A stretch of DNA of 64,000 nt from Flavobacteriaceae bacterium UBA1903 (GCA_002337605.1 DDGL01000016.1:453492-517491); one strand, 5' to 3'. Positions 17,913 through 27,839 are shown, counted from the stretch's first letter. Notes: generated from the letters alone by a model not told the origin. Translations and numbers: made by a program.

Positions 17913-19265
17913 ATGTTGGCAACTTCTGTAGATAAAATGATTTTTTTTCTCTTGCTATTTTTTTTAGGGAGTCAACTATATATGAAAGGGCAGGAAGGTT
18001 TTGAGCTTCCTGGCGGGACAAAAAAAGACAAGATAAAATTTGAATTAGTAAATAACCTGGTCATTATTCCCGTAGAATTGAATGGTACCAAACTCTCTTT
18101 TTTATTAGATACAGGTGTAAATACCACATTGGTTTTCAGCATTGCTGAAAATGACTCCTTAAACCTTAACAATGCAATACCTACTAAAATAAGAGGTCTG
18201 GGAGCGGGTGGAAGTATTGATGCGCTTGAAAGTAAAAACAACACCTTGCAGGTTGGCGAAGCCATAGATAAAACACATTCTTTATATGTTATTTTTGATG
18301 AATCGCTCAACTTTTCTTCAAGAATGGGCGTTCCTGTACATGGAATTTTAGGGTATGATTTCTTTAAGAATTTTGTAGTAAAAACAGATTACACTTCAAA
18401 AAAGCTAACCCTATACAACCCGAAAACCTTTATAAGACAGCCCTGGCGAAAGCACGAAGCGTTCGACCTGGAGTTTACTGCTAATAAGCCTTTTGTTACC
18501 GTTAAAATTTCAGAAGAGAACGGACTTCAAAATATACCCCTGCTTATAGATTCCGGTTCTAGTGACGGCTTGTGGCTGTTTAGGGAAAAAAATTATATTT
18601 CGGAAACACCCAAAAACTATTTCGATGATTTTCTGGGACTGGGACTAAGTGGGAATATCTTTGGGAAGCGTTCAAAAATAGATGAGGTTGTCATTGGTGA
18701 GTATCGTTTAAAAAATGTTAGTGCTTCTTTTCCAAACCAAGAGGCGCTTCGTAACATTGTTTTCTTTAAACACAGGCATGGAAGTATAGGCGCCGCAATA
18801 TTAAAGCGATTTACTGTATTTATGGATTATAAGAATGGCAAGATGTATCTAAAGAAAAACAGCAATTTCTCAAAACCTTTCTATTACAATATGGCGGGTA
18901 TTACTTTGCAGCACGATGGGACTGTGACCGTTAAGGATGTACAGGATTTTAGGACTGGCTCTTTAAATTTAAGCCAAAGTGACCGTAATAATGGTTCTAT
19001 TACTATTCCAGTGAGCCCTACCTATTCATTTTTCTTGGCTCCCCGAATTGTGATTGCCGAACTCAGGGTTAATTCGCCAGGAGCTCAGGCAGGACTTAAA
19101 AAAGGAGACGAAGTGGTTTCTGTAAACAACAAATTAGCTTATAAGTACAAACTTTATGAGTTGTCTGCGTTGTTTAGTTCCAAAGAAAATAAGACCATCT
19201 ATATGGTTGTTGAGCGTGATGGTAAACAAATAAAAAAGAAATTTAAGCTACGTAGAATACTATAA
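17913..19265 (+). CDS. Retropepsin-like aspartyl protease with C-terminal PDZ domain
   Basis: A secreted or envelope protein of about 450 residues. I chose the ATG at 17913, which puts a lysine before the hydrophobic signal (MIFFLLLFFLGSQLYMKG); a TTG at 17904 and an ATG at 17937 are alternatives. Two aspartic-protease halves are present: SFLLDTGVNTTLVF (DTG near residue 66) and LLIDSGSSDGLWLF (DSG near 213), so the single chain holds both catalytic aspartates. A PDZ domain ends the protein, with VNSPGAQAGLKKGDEVVSVN. This family is widespread in Bacteroidota; substrates are unknown. It stands alone and ends at a strong hairpin. Confidence 0.88.
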   Translation: MLATSVDKMIFFLLLFFLGSQLYMKGQEGFELPGGTKKDKIKFELVNNLVIIPVELNGTKLSFLLDTGVNTTLVFSIAENDSLNLNNAIPTKIRGLGAGGSIDALESKNNTLQVGEAIDKTHSLYVIFDESLNFSSRMGVPVHGILGYDFFKNFVVKTDYTSKKLTLYNPKTFIRQPWRKHEAFDLEFTANKPFVTVKISEENGLQNIPLLIDSGSSDGLWLFREKNYISETPKNYFDDFLGLGLSGNIFGKRSKIDEVVIGEYRLKNVSASFPNQEALRNIVFFKHRHGSIGAAILKRFTVFMDYKNGKMYLKKNSNFSKPFYYNMAGITLQHDGTVTVKDVQDFRTGSLNLSQSDRNNGSITIPVSPTYSFFLAPRIVIAELRVNSPGAQAGLKKGDEVVSVNNKLAYKYKLYELSALFSSKENKTIYMVVERDGKQIKKKFKLRRIL

Positions 19266-19267
19266 AA

Positions 19268-19295
19268 AAAGCCAATTCTTCATAGAATTGGCTTT
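19268..19295. terminator. Bidirectional terminator between the aspartyl protease and the DUF1573 gene
   Basis: A perfect 12-bp stem, AAAGCCAATTCT (19268-19279) and AGAATTGGCTTT (19284-19295), with a TCAT loop. It lies between two convergent stop codons; the reverse reading is followed by seven T residues. Confidence 0.85.
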
Positions 19296-19317
19296 AGTCT
19301 TATTAAAAAGTAATGTT

Positions 19318-19707
19318 TTACTGCATAACACTTTGTCCTTCCGGTAAAACTTCTCCTTTAATTTTTAATGCTTTTACCGGCTCATCTGCGTTAGAATAAA
19401 CAGTAACTGTTTTTCTGATAGGGCCTACTTTATTTTCAGTATCGTATTTTACTTCTATAATTCCATTTTCACCTGGAGCAACTGGCCCTTTAGGTTTTTT
19501 AGGAATAGTACATCCACAACTGGATTTTACGTCGCTTACAACCAGCGGCTGGTCACCAACATTAGTAAATTCAAATACGCGTACACCGTCACTTCCTTTG
19601 GCTACTTTTCCGTAGTCAATTGTTTCGGTTTTAAACTTAAATTTTGCCTGTGCATTCATCGCAACTCCTGCGAATAAAACAATGGCAATTAACAATAATT
19701 TTTTCAT
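19318..19707 (-). CDS. Secreted DUF1573 protein
   Basis: A 129-residue protein with a clear signal peptide (MKKLLLIAIVLFAGVAMNAQA) and one DUF1573 immunoglobulin-like domain. The domain signature is FEFTNVGDQPLVVSDVKSSC followed by GCTIPKKP, with adjacent Cys residues (SSCGC) that could form a vicinal metal or disulfide site; it ends with VYSNADEPVKALKIKGEV. Such proteins are abundant in Bacteroidota envelopes and have no assigned function. It is monocistronic, sharing the 19268-19295 terminator with the convergent protease. Confidence 0.9.
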   Translation of the reverse strand: MKKLLLIAIVLFAGVAMNAQAKFKFKTETIDYGKVAKGSDGVRVFEFTNVGDQPLVVSDVKSSCGCTIPKKPKGPVAPGENGIIEVKYDTENKVGPIRKTVTVYSNADEPVKALKIKGEVLPEGQSVMQ

Positions 19708-19804
19708 GATTTCTAAGATTTTGGTATGGCTAATGTAGGTAACTTTTATGCAACCTGCAAACCAAGTTATTCACTTTATAATTTTATAATACTATGGTAA
19801 GTGC

Positions 19805-19812
19805 TATTTTTG
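19805..19812 (+). promoter_or_regulatory. Candidate -7 box (TATTTTTG) for valS
   Basis: TATTTTTG matches the Bacteroidota TAnnTTTG -7 consensus and lies 28 bp before the valS start codon. No good -33 TTG element is seen at the usual distance, so this is a weak to moderate call. Confidence 0.4.
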
Positions 19813-19840
19813 TACACTATTTCAAAAATTAGACCAAACT

Positions 19841-22471
19841 ATGGCACTAGCTGCAAAATATAACTCACAATCGGTTGAAGACAAGTGGTATGACTACTGG
19901 ATGGAGCATGGATATTTTCATTCTGAAGTGAATGAAAAGGAACCGTATACCATTGTAATTCCGCCACCAAACGTCACGGGTGTGTTACACATGGGCCATA
20001 TGTTGAACAATACGTTGCAGGATGTACTCATACGCCGTGCGCGTTTAAAAGGATATAACGCTTGTTGGGTACCCGGAACAGACCATGCGTCTATTGCTAC
20101 TGAAGCTAAAGTAGTAGCCAAATTAAAAGAAGAGGGTATTGAAAAAGACAGCCTGACACGGGATGAATTTTTAGAACACGCCTGGGAATGGACCCACAAA
20201 CACGGGGGAATTATTCTTGAACAATTAAAAAAACTAGGAGCTTCCTGTGATTGGGAGCGAACTAAATTTACCATGGACGAAGATTTGTCCAAATCGGTTA
20301 GTAAGGTTTTTGTAGATTTATATAACAAAGGTAAGGTGTACAGAGGGTACCGAATGGTAAACTGGGATCCACAGGCCAAAACCACCTTAAGTGACGAAGA
20401 GGTTAATTACATTGAAAAGCAAGGGAATTTATACTATTTAAACTATAAGATTGAAGGTTCTGAAGACTCTTTAACCATTGCTACCACACGTCCTGAAACT
20501 ATCATGGGCGATACCGCTATTTGTATTAACCCAAATGACAAGCGTTTTACCCACTTGAAAGGTAAAAAAGCAATTGTGCCTATCTGCAACCGTGTCGTGC
20601 CAATTATTGAAGACGAATATGTAGATGTAGAATTTGGTACAGGATGCTTAAAAGTAACACCGGCTCATGACGAAAACGATAAAATGCTGGGCGATAAACA
20701 CAAGTTGGAAGTGATCGATATATTTAATGACGATGCTACTCTGAATAGCTTCGGGATGCATTATGAAGGGAAAGACCGCTTTGTAGCACGTCGTGAAATC
20801 GTTAAAGAACTGGAAGGTTCTGGCGTTTTGATCAAAACCGAACAACACACCAATAAAATTGGAACAAGCGAAAGAACAGGCGCTGTAATTGAGCCGAAAC
20901 TAAGCGACCAGTGGTTTCTTGATATGAAAACGTTAGCGAAACCCGCGCTGGATGCTGTATTGGAAAAAGATGTGAATTTAGTTCCTGAAAAGTTTGTAAA
21001 TACCTACCGTCACTGGATGGAAAACGTTCGCGATTGGAATATATCACGCCAGTTATGGTGGGGACATCAGATTCCTGCGTATTTCTATGGCGATGGAAAA
21101 GAAGACTACGTAGTTGCCGAAACGATAGAAGCAGCTTTAAAACTAGCGCAAGAAAAAACTGATAACGATCAACTAACTACTGCCGATTTAAAACAAGACC
21201 CGGATGCACTTGATACCTGGTTTTCTTCCTGGTTATGGCCTATAAGTGTTTTTAACGGAATTATGGAGCCGGATAATGAAGAAATTAACTACTACTATCC
21301 TACGAACGATCTGGTTACAGCACCAGAAATCTTGTTTTTCTGGGTGGCACGTATGATCATTGCCGGTTATGAATACCGCGGTGAAAAACCTTTTACTAAT
21401 GTATATTTAACGGGGATTGTACGGGACAAGCAGCGCCGAAAGATGAGTAAGCAGCTAGGAAATTCCCCAGATCCTATTGCATTAATGAATCAATATGGGG
21501 CAGACGGGATACGTGTAGGGATGCTGCTAAGCTCACCGGCAGGAAACGATTTAATGTTTGACGAAGACCTGTGCAAGCAAGGGAGTGGTTTTGTAAATAA
21601 AATCTGGAACGCCTATCGTTTAATAGAAGGGTGGGAGGTTTCAGAAACCGAACCCGCTTCCGAAGCTTCAAAAATTGCAATTTCGTGGTATAAAAGTAAA
21701 TTCCAGAAAACAATTGCAGAGCTAGAAGACCACTACAGTAAATACCGTATTAGCGATGCGCTCATGAGTACGTATAAACTGGTTTGGGACGATTTTTGTT
21801 CCTGGTTGCTGGAAATGGTAAAACCAGAATACCAAAAACCCATTGCTGCTGAAACCTATGCTGAGGTGATTTCAATTCTGGAGGAAAACTTAAAAGTGTT
21901 GCACCCGTTTGTACCTTTTATTTCTGAAGAGATCTGGCAACATATTACTGAAAGAACACCGGAAGAAGCATTGATAATCTCCCAATGGCCTAAAACTTCA
22001 GATGTTGACACGCAGATCATTAAAAACTTTGACGTGGCCTCTGAAGTAATTTCAGGAATACGAACCATTCGAAAGCAGAAGAACATTTCATTTAAAGACT
22101 CAATCTCGCTTTCAGTTATTAATAATGAAAAAGCTAGTACGCAGTTTGATGCGGTGATTTCAAAACTGGGAAATATTTCTGAATTAAATTATGTAGACGC
22201 ACCCGTAGATGGAGCGCTTACTTTCCGTGTAAAATCGAACGAGTATTTTATACCTATTGAAGGTGCAATTAACGTTGAAGAAGAAATAGAAAAGCTTCAA
22301 GAAGAGCTAATATATACCGAAGGCTTTTTAAAGAGTGTTCAGAAAAAGCTAAGTAACGAGCGTTTTGTTGCGGGAGCCCCCGAAAAGGTTGTTGCTATAG
22401 AAAAGCAAAAAGAGGCAGATGCCCTTGCAAAGATTGAAACAATTAAGGCAAGCCTTGCAGGATTGCAATAG
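19841..22471 (+). CDS. valS: Valine--tRNA ligase
   Basis: An 876-residue class I aminoacyl-tRNA synthetase that charges tRNA-Val. Motifs: [17 protein letters not shown] with the HIGH-type signature HMGH at residues 50-53, an editing domain with [13 protein letters not shown] and the DEND-like ending of AHDENDKM, and the ATP-binding KMSKQ loop at 534-538 ([14 protein letters not shown]). The C-terminal coiled coil (from about residue 805) ends with the tRNA-contacting helical arm typical of ValRS. Length is standard for the Bacteroidota form. It is followed by a small coiled-coil gene about 100 bp on. Confidence 0.97.
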   Translation: MALAAKYNSQSVEDKWYDYWMEHGYFHSEVNEKEPYTIVIPPPNVTGVLHMGHMLNNTLQDVLIRRARLKGYNACWVPGTDHASIATEAKVVAKLKEEGIEKDSLTRDEFLEHAWEWTHKHGGIILEQLKKLGASCDWERTKFTMDEDLSKSVSKVFVDLYNKGKVYRGYRMVNWDPQAKTTLSDEEVNYIEKQGNLYYLNYKIEGSEDSLTIATTRPETIMGDTAICINPNDKRFTHLKGKKAIVPICNRVVPIIEDEYVDVEFGTGCLKVTPAHDENDKMLGDKHKLEVIDIFNDDATLNSFGMHYEGKDRFVARREIVKELEGSGVLIKTEQHTNKIGTSERTGAVIEPKLSDQWFLDMKTLAKPALDAVLEKDVNLVPEKFVNTYRHWMENVRDWNISRQLWWGHQIPAYFYGDGKEDYVVAETIEAALKLAQEKTDNDQLTTADLKQDPDALDTWFSSWLWPISVFNGIMEPDNEEINYYYPTNDLVTAPEILFFWVARMIIAGYEYRGEKPFTNVYLTGIVRDKQRRKMSKQLGNSPDPIALMNQYGADGIRVGMLLSSPAGNDLMFDEDLCKQGSGFVNKIWNAYRLIEGWEVSETEPASEASKIAISWYKSKFQKTIAELEDHYSKYRISDALMSTYKLVWDDFCSWLLEMVKPEYQKPIAAETYAEVISILEENLKVLHPFVPFISEEIWQHITERTPEEALIISQWPKTSDVDTQIIKNFDVASEVISGIRTIRKQKNISFKDSISLSVINNEKASTQFDAVISKLGNISELNYVDAPVDGALTFRVKSNEYFIPIEGAINVEEEIEKLQEELIYTEGFLKSVQKKLSNERFVAGAPEKVVAIEKQKEADALAKIETIKASLAGLQ

Positions 22472-22568
22472 TCAAAACCCGTTAAAAACCTTTAAATTGT
22501 TTTAAAATCACGTTAAATCCCTCTTTCTGAGGTGTGATTGTCTGTATCTTGCTGTAAAACCAAGAGTA

Positions 22569-22811
22569 ATGGAACAAGCAAAGTATGATCAAATGCAAGC
22601 AATGCTGAACAAGCTGGAGGATATTAAAAACAGCCAGGAAAGTATTATAGATAAGATTAATCACGTAATCACAGACCTTTTTCAAAACCCCGATAAAGAT
22701 CTTGAAAAAGTGATGGAAGAGGCGCATCAAAGAGCTTCAGATAATGTAGACAAGATTCGTGATGCGATGGAGGAATATGAAATAAAATTTAACAAAGCAC
22801 AGCAATCGTAA
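22569..22811 (+). CDS. Small coiled-coil hypothetical protein
   Basis: I do not recognise this 80-residue protein. It begins MEQAKYDQMQAMLNKLEDIK and is highly charged and helical throughout, without membrane segment, cysteine or signal peptide. Heptad-like spacing of Met, Leu and Ile (MLNKLEDI, IIDKINHVI, LEKVMEEA) suggests a dimeric coiled coil. It lies after valS on the same strand and ends 24 bp before a good terminator, as a real gene should. The opposite-strand frame across it has no comparable signals. Confidence reflects the lack of a family match. Confidence 0.6.
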   Translation: MEQAKYDQMQAMLNKLEDIKNSQESIIDKINHVITDLFQNPDKDLEKVMEEAHQRASDNVDKIRDAMEEYEIKFNKAQQS

Positions 22812-22834
22812 TTTAAAATAAACACTTACTAATT

Positions 22835-22868
22835 AATGGCAGTCCTAAAGGGCTGTCATTTTTTTTAC
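22835..22868 (+). terminator. Intrinsic terminator after the small coiled-coil gene
   Basis: AATGGCAGTCC (22835-22845) pairs with GGGCTGTCATT (22850-22860) through an 11-bp stem with two G-U wobbles and a TAAA loop, followed by a run of T. It overlaps the stop of the convergent acyl-CoA-binding protein gene. Confidence 0.8.
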
Positions 22869-23131
22869 TTTCTATATAAAAAATACTGGTTCACAGCATC
22901 AATATATTCCTGCTTTGCTTCATCTTGAGACAGGTCTTTAGTTTGAAACAGTGCATTGGTTTTAAAGGCGCTTATTAAAGGGTTACTTCCGCTGGGACGG
23001 TCCTCACTATTGGTAGCTTTTTTGTAATAGGCATAGAGACGTAATAAGACATCGGCTGGGAAAGCTTCTTCGTGCTCGTTAATGCTTTGCACAGCTTTTT
23101 TAAAAGCGATATCTAATTCTTCCGATGTCAT
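22865..23131 (-). CDS. Acyl-CoA-binding protein
   Basis: An 88-residue four-helix acyl-CoA-binding protein, a family mainly known from eukaryotes but present in some Bacteroidota. The hallmarks are LDIAFKKAVQSINEH at the N-terminus, the YAYYKKATNSED segment (Tyr and Lys contacting the acyl-CoA), and the AKQEYIDAVNQYF final helix. It would bind medium to long-chain acyl-CoA esters in the cytoplasm and buffer or deliver them. Its downstream neighbours on the opposite side are the phospholipid genes psd and cdsA, an appropriate context. The final helix is close to the terminator of the convergent gene. Confidence 0.85.
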   Translation of the reverse strand: MTSEELDIAFKKAVQSINEHEEAFPADVLLRLYAYYKKATNSEDRPSGSNPLISAFKTNALFQTKDLSQDEAKQEYIDAVNQYFLYRK

Positions 23132-23218
23132 TACTATAATTTATGGACTTTTTTAAGTGCCTAAAGTTATGGGCTTACGTGCACTAAAGTTGTGTTCATC
23201 TTTAATTTTGCCTACAGC

Positions 23219-23869
23219 CTACTTTTCTGCTAGCACGGTAATGCCCCCTTTAACTTTCTCATTAAGAGCTACGTTAATTTTTGTTCCAAGAGGCAAGTAA
23301 ATATCTACGCGAGAGCCAAATTTTATAAAGCCGCTATCGCTGGCCTGCTCAACGGTTTCACCTTCTTTGGCGTAGTTTACAATACGTTTTGCTAAAGCTC
23401 CTGCTATTTGGCGGTGCAAAACCTCTCCAAAGGTTTCAGACTTTACTACTACCGTTGTTCTTTCGTTTTCTTCGCTGGATTTTGGGTGCCAGGCAACTAA
23501 AAATTTTCCAGGATGGTATTTACTGAATGTTACATTTCCGCCCACGGGATAGCGGGTTACGTGTACATTAATAGGCGACATAAAAACGGAGACTTGTAAG
23601 CGTTTGTCCTTAAAGTATTCCTTTTCGAATACTTCTTCAATTACCACTACTTTTCCGTCTACAGGAGATAACACGTGCGCTTCATTTAAAGGAAAGTGTC
23701 TTTTAGGATTTCTGAAAAACTGAAGAATCAACAATAAAAAGACGACCAGAGTTAAAATGATCCCCCCTTTGTAAAGCTGGTTACCTACAAAATAATTGGC
23801 CACCAGGCTTAAGATGACAACCAGAGAAAAACTGATTAAAATTATTTTATTTCCTTCTTTATGAAACAT
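23219..23869 (-). CDS. psd: Phosphatidylserine decarboxylase, short (PSD-like) form
   Basis: A 216-residue proenzyme of the short PSD-B type. After two hydrophobic N-terminal segments (residues 8-28 and 35-51) comes LSPVDGKVVVIEE (68-80), the MSPINVHVTRYPVGG box with His103, and the cleavage site FIKFGSRVDI, in which Gly185-Ser186 would be self-cleaved to give the pyruvoyl group. The product, phosphatidylethanolamine, is the major phospholipid of this phylum. The start overlaps the end of cdsA by 11 bp, so CDP-diacylglycerol synthesis and PE synthesis are translationally coupled. Confidence 0.94.
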   Translation of the reverse strand: MFHKEGNKIILISFSLVVILSLVANYFVGNQLYKGGIILTLVVFLLLILQFFRNPKRHFPLNEAHVLSPVDGKVVVIEEVFEKEYFKDKRLQVSVFMSPINVHVTRYPVGGNVTFSKYHPGKFLVAWHPKSSEENERTTVVVKSETFGEVLHRQIAGALAKRIVNYAKEGETVEQASDSGFIKFGSRVDIYLPLGTKINVALNEKVKGGITVLAEK

Positions 23870-24662
23870 AATCTACAATTAATAAAAATGCATATAAAAA
23901 CGGACTCGCATACATAATGCTGTCCAGTCTATCGTATAATCCTCCATGCCCGGGCATTAGGGATCCGCTGTCTTTAACACCGGCCTGACGTTTAAATTTT
24001 GATTGTACAAGGTCGCCTATAGTACCAAATAAAGAGGCAATTAAAGCCAGGCAAATCCACACCCACAGCTCGTATAATTCTGTAAAGTTAAAGATAATAA
24101 ATGCTGCCAACATGGATCCTGCGATACCGCCTAAAAAACCTTCTACGGTTTTGTTTGGAGAAATTCGTTCAATTAACTTATGTTTTCCAAAGGATTTACC
24201 TACCATATACGCCATGCAATCGTTACTCCAGATAAGGGTGAAAATACCGATGATGAGTTTTGGGAAAAAATCGTTTTGCTGAAAAGGGATAAGGGTAAGA
24301 AATACAAACCCACTGATAACATAAAAAATTACAGTGATGTATTTTTTCTTTTCGAACATTGGAATTTTTGTTGTCCACAGTATGTCTTTCAGTAAAAATA
24401 GGTTTACAAAGCACGTTAAGATGAGGTACAGATAAATCGCGTTACTATCGAAAATATCGTAGCTCAAAAAGTACATAAATCCTATAAGCAAGACATAGGC
24501 TATGTAGCTTTTAAGGTGTACAAGGCGTAAAAATTCGGTAAGGGTGATTCCGGCAAGAATCAGGAAAAGTACCATCAACCATTCGTGCGAGGTGTACATC
24601 GAGAATACAATGATAACAACATAGAGTAATCCCGAAATGGTCCGAACGATAAGTTCTTTCAT
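23859..24662 (-). CDS. cdsA: Phosphatidate cytidylyltransferase
   Basis: CdsA makes CDP-diacylglycerol from phosphatidate and CTP in the inner membrane. The 267-residue protein has about eight hydrophobic segments and carries the family signature near the C-terminus: SNDCMAYMVGKSFGKHKLIE, then ISPNKTVEGFLGG, and the CDP-binding LMPGHGGLYDRLDSI. Length matches the family. It overlaps psd by 11 bp and sits 3 bp after the LUD-domain gene. The order LUD, cdsA, psd behind ftsH is a tight reverse-strand operon. Confidence 0.96.
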   Translation of the reverse strand: MKELIVRTISGLLYVVIIVFSMYTSHEWLMVLFLILAGITLTEFLRLVHLKSYIAYVLLIGFMYFLSYDIFDSNAIYLYLILTCFVNLFLLKDILWTTKIPMFEKKKYITVIFYVISGFVFLTLIPFQQNDFFPKLIIGIFTLIWSNDCMAYMVGKSFGKHKLIERISPNKTVEGFLGGIAGSMLAAFIIFNFTELYELWVWICLALIASLFGTIGDLVQSKFKRQAGVKDSGSLMPGHGGLYDRLDSIMYASPFLYAFLLIVDYVS

Positions 24663-24665
24663 AAA

Positions 24666-25262
24666 TTAAAGGTCTTCCAGAAGCAGCAAATATAAGTTTT
24701 TTGTGCTACTTCCATAACTCATAAAGTCCTTTTCTTTCTTACTCTCAAAGTCTTGAATGGTCGTAATGTTGCTAGGAATTTTACCCTGGCACTGGTTTTT
24801 TATAATGCGCAGGCCTTCGCTAATGGTGTCAACTAACTGACTGGTAGTAGCAAAGATAATAATGTTGTCTGGAAGTTCATGGAGTTTCTTTTCCTTCATC
24901 TGGTTTGAAGAGAGCAGGATGGAGCCGTTGTTGGCAACCAGGCTTTCACAGGTAGAAAGAAAAAAAGTGGTGTTTCCTTTTTTGCTGAAGGTTAAGTTAA
25001 AACCATCAAATCGTGAGATGAGTTGTTCGTTAATACAGAAGACATCGGTTTCATACCAATCGTTTTCTAAAAGAATATTGTCAAAAGCTTCTAAGGTTTC
25101 TTCAAGATTTTCGCAGTAGAGAAATTTCCCGCCGTTTTTATTAAAGTTATAGGTGAATTTTTCGTCTATGGGAAGTTTTTCTTCTGGGTAATATTTACCT
25201 CTTGCTTCTTTTTCTGAAGCTTTATTCTTATTGGGGTTTAAAAGTCTTTTAAATAGACTCAT
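24666..25262 (-). CDS. LUD-domain protein (LutC-like)
   Basis: A 198-residue LUD-domain protein, the family of LutC and LutB found in lactate utilisation. The N-terminal part is basic (SLFKRLLNPNKNKASEKEARG). The later region contains NGSILLSSNQMKEKKLHELP, IIIFATTSQLVDTISEGLRI, and the end DFMSYGSSTKNLYLLLLEDL, which follows the family pattern but lacks the iron-sulfur cysteines of LutB. In flavobacteria a lone copy of this gene between ftsH and cdsA is common, with no lactate operon nearby, and its role is unknown. It lies 3 bp before cdsA and about 100 bp after ftsH. Confidence 0.82.
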   Translation of the reverse strand: MSLFKRLLNPNKNKASEKEARGKYYPEEKLPIDEKFTYNFNKNGGKFLYCENLEETLEAFDNILLENDWYETDVFCINEQLISRFDGFNLTFSKKGNTTFFLSTCESLVANNGSILLSSNQMKEKKLHELPDNIIIFATTSQLVDTISEGLRIIKNQCQGKIPSNITTIQDFESKKEKDFMSYGSSTKNLYLLLLEDL

Positions 25263-25367
25263 GCAGTACTAGTATTGAGGAGTGTAAATAGCTTTTGCTG
25301 TAAAGATAAAAAATCTTAGTTGAAGTATAGTTCAACAAACCAAAAGTTTATATAATTACAACGTCTC

Positions 25368-27368
25368 TTACTCGTCTACTATTGTCTTTGTTTCACTTGT
25401 TTCAGAAGGAGGGATAATAGGTGGGGTAGTTTCAGTTAGCTTTACCTCTTCCGGTTTCTTAAAAGGACGCTTTCCAAAAATACGCTCTAAACTTTCCTTG
25501 AAAATAACTTCTTTTTCTAGTAATTCTTCAGCTAACAAGGTAAGCTTATCTTTATTATCTTCCAGCAACTTGATGGCTCTTTGGTATTGTTCTTCAATAA
25601 TACTGGAGATTTCCTTGTCAATAGCTTCCGCAGTTTTTTCACTGTAAGGTTTGCTAAAGTTATATTCAGACTGTCCTGAAGAATCGTAATAGGTTAAATT
25701 TCCGATCTTTTCATTCAATCCATATATGGTCACCATAGCACGGGCTTGTTTGGTCACTTTTTCAAGATCACTCAAGGCGCCTGTGGATATTTTATCGAAA
25801 ATCACCCGTTCTGCAGCACGGCCACCCATGGTTGCGCACATTTCGTCCAGCATTTGTTCAGGACGCACAATTAAGCGTTCTTCCGGTAAATACCAGGCAG
25901 CACCCAGGGATTGCCCACGTGGTACTATGGTAACTTTTACCAGCGGCGCGGCATGCTCCAGCATCCAGCTTACAGTGGCGTGACCAGCTTCGTGAAAAGC
26001 AATTGCTTTTTTCTCGTCCGGAGTAATGATTTTATTTTTCTTTTCAAGACCGCCCACAATCCTGTCTACAGCATCTAAGAAATCCTGTTTTGTAACCGCC
26101 TTCTTTTCTTTACGCGCAGCGATAAGTGCGGCTTCGTTACATACGTTTGCAATATCTGCTCCTGAAAACCCTGGGGTTTGTTTTGCTAAGAAATCTGTAT
26201 CCAGCGAATCGTCCTGTACGATAGGGCGCAAGTGTACTTCAAAAATTTCCTTACGCTCCCGAACGTCCGGAAGGTCCACATAAATCTGTCGGTCGAAACG
26301 TCCGGCACGCATTAATGCTTTGTCCAGAACATCGGCACGGTTGGTTGCTGCTACCACAATTACGTTGGTATTGGTTCCAAAACCGTCCATTTCGGTTAGT
26401 AGTTGGTTTAAGGTATTTTCACGCTCGTCGTTAGAGCCAGAGAAGTTGTTTTTTCCTCTTGCACGACCAATGGCGTCAATTTCATCGATAAATATAATAG
26501 ACGGAGATTTTTCCTTTGCCTGCTTAAATAAGTCACGTACACGGGAAGCACCTACTCCTACGAACATTTCTACAAAATCTGAACCGGACAGGGAGAAAAA
26601 TGGTACTTGCGCTTCTCCTGCTACTGCTTTTGCGAGTAGAGTTTTACCTGTTCCCGGAGGGCCAACTAACAGGGCTCCTTTCGGAATTTTTCCACCCAAG
26701 GAGGTATACTTTTCAGGATTTTTCAAGAAGTCTACAATTTCCTGTACTTCTTCTTTAGCGCCTTCCAGTCCTGCAACGTCTTTAAACGATGTTTTTACAT
26801 CGGTTTTTTCATCAAAAAGTTTTGCTTTCGATTTTCCAATATTGAAAATCTGCCCACCGGCACCGCCACCGGCACCAGAAGACATACGGCGCATGATAAA
26901 AATCCAGATACCAATAATTACGGCAAAAAAAATAATAGAGGGTAAAAATTCGGCCAATAGATTGGTTTCGGTGTCCCAGACAACTTTGGTGTCAATATTA
27001 TTTTCAGCTTTTATGGTGTTTATGCTGTTTTCAAAATTTTGAAGATCTCCAAATTCAAACTGGTAAAAAGCCTCATTAGCACCTGGGGCTAATAATGAAT
27101 TATCATTCTTTTTGGCGTGTACCTGTTTTTTCTTTGCTTCTGGAGTTAAGTAGATTTTGGCTACTTTCTTGTTTACAATCTCCACTTTCTCTATATCCCC
27201 ATCTCTAAGGAAGGTTTGGAAATCGGATTGCGTAGTTTTCTTAGGTTGTGTAAGTCCGCCACCAAAAAACTGGCTAAACAGAATTACAACTATAAAAATT
27301 ATAGCGTATATCCAGTAGTAATTAAACTTAGGTTTACGCGCTTCAGGTTTTTTATTTTCTTTAGCCAT
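25368..27368 (-). CDS. ftsH: ATP-dependent zinc metalloprotease FtsH
   Basis: A 666-residue membrane AAA+ protease that degrades misfolded membrane proteins and short-lived regulators. It has two transmembrane helices (about 16-36 and 142-160) around a periplasmic domain, the AAA module with Walker A GPPGTGKT (236-243), Walker B IIFIDEID (291-298) and second-region-of-homology NRADVLDKALMRAGRFDRQI, and the zinc protease domain with HEAGH (459-463). A Gly-rich stretch (SSGAGGGAGGQ) follows the second membrane helix. The C-terminal tail is acidic, Pro-rich and variable. It follows rsfS by 15 bp on the same strand. Confidence 0.97.
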   Translation of the reverse strand: MAKENKKPEARKPKFNYYWIYAIIFIVVILFSQFFGGGLTQPKKTTQSDFQTFLRDGDIEKVEIVNKKVAKIYLTPEAKKKQVHAKKNDNSLLAPGANEAFYQFEFGDLQNFENSINTIKAENNIDTKVVWDTETNLLAEFLPSIIFFAVIIGIWIFIMRRMSSGAGGGAGGQIFNIGKSKAKLFDEKTDVKTSFKDVAGLEGAKEEVQEIVDFLKNPEKYTSLGGKIPKGALLVGPPGTGKTLLAKAVAGEAQVPFFSLSGSDFVEMFVGVGASRVRDLFKQAKEKSPSIIFIDEIDAIGRARGKNNFSGSNDERENTLNQLLTEMDGFGTNTNVIVVAATNRADVLDKALMRAGRFDRQIYVDLPDVRERKEIFEVHLRPIVQDDSLDTDFLAKQTPGFSGADIANVCNEAALIAARKEKKAVTKQDFLDAVDRIVGGLEKKNKIITPDEKKAIAFHEAGHATVSWMLEHAAPLVKVTIVPRGQSLGAAWYLPEERLIVRPEQMLDEMCATMGGRAAERVIFDKISTGALSDLEKVTKQARAMVTIYGLNEKIGNLTYYDSSGQSEYNFSKPYSEKTAEAIDKEISSIIEEQYQRAIKLLEDNKDKLTLLAEELLEKEVIFKESLERIFGKRPFKKPEEVKLTETTPPIIPPSETSETKTIVDE

Positions 27369-27383
27369 GCGGCGTGTTTGTTT

Positions 27384-27755
27384 TTAGTAAGTGGTTTCTA
27401 TTTTAACAGTTTTGGCATCTCCCCAAAGTCCTTCGATATCGTAAAATTCACGAATTTGTTTCTGGAAAACGTGCACAACGATATGAACATAATCCATTAA
27501 GATCCATTCGGCATTTTCAGTACCTTCAATGTGCCACGCTTTTTCTTTCAAGCTTTTACTAACTGTTTTTTGTATGGAGTTAACGATAGCATTTACCTGT
27601 GTGTTTGAGGTACCATCGCAAATAATGAAGTAATCGCAAACGGTATTTTCCAACTCTCTAAGGTCCAATATTTCAATGTTTTGACCTTTCACTTCCTCAA
27701 TACCTTTAATGATATGAGCTACCAGTATGTCTTTGTCGGTTTCTTTTTTTGACAT
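27384..27755 (-). CDS. rsfS: Ribosomal silencing factor RsfS
   Basis: A 123-residue RsfS/Iojap protein, which binds ribosomal protein uL14 and blocks subunit joining when nutrients are low. Conserved elements are KGQNIEILDLRELENTVCDY, FIICDGTSNTQVNAIVNSIQ, and WILMDYVHIVVHVFQKQIRE with the closing GLWGDAK. Length is typical. It begins the rsfS-ftsH-LUD-cdsA-psd series and diverges from birA; the two start codons are about 85 bp apart. Confidence 0.95.
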   Translation of the reverse strand: MSKKETDKDILVAHIIKGIEEVKGQNIEILDLRELENTVCDYFIICDGTSNTQVNAIVNSIQKTVSKSLKEKAWHIEGTENAEWILMDYVHIVVHVFQKQIREFYDIEGLWGDAKTVKIETTY

Positions 27756-27839
27756 TCAATAATTTTATTTGTGCAAAGTTATCACTTTTTTGTTTCTTTA
27801 ACGTGGTTCTACCCTGCAAGTAACTTTAAAATATTTCAT

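Noticed and set aside
22482..22730. 82-residue reverse frame opposite the small coiled-coil gene
   Set aside because: Highly hydrophobic antisense of a coiled coil; the forward frame has terminator and coherent composition.
26320..27042. 240-residue forward frame
   Set aside because: Antisense to the well-supported ftsH gene, with no domain or start signal.
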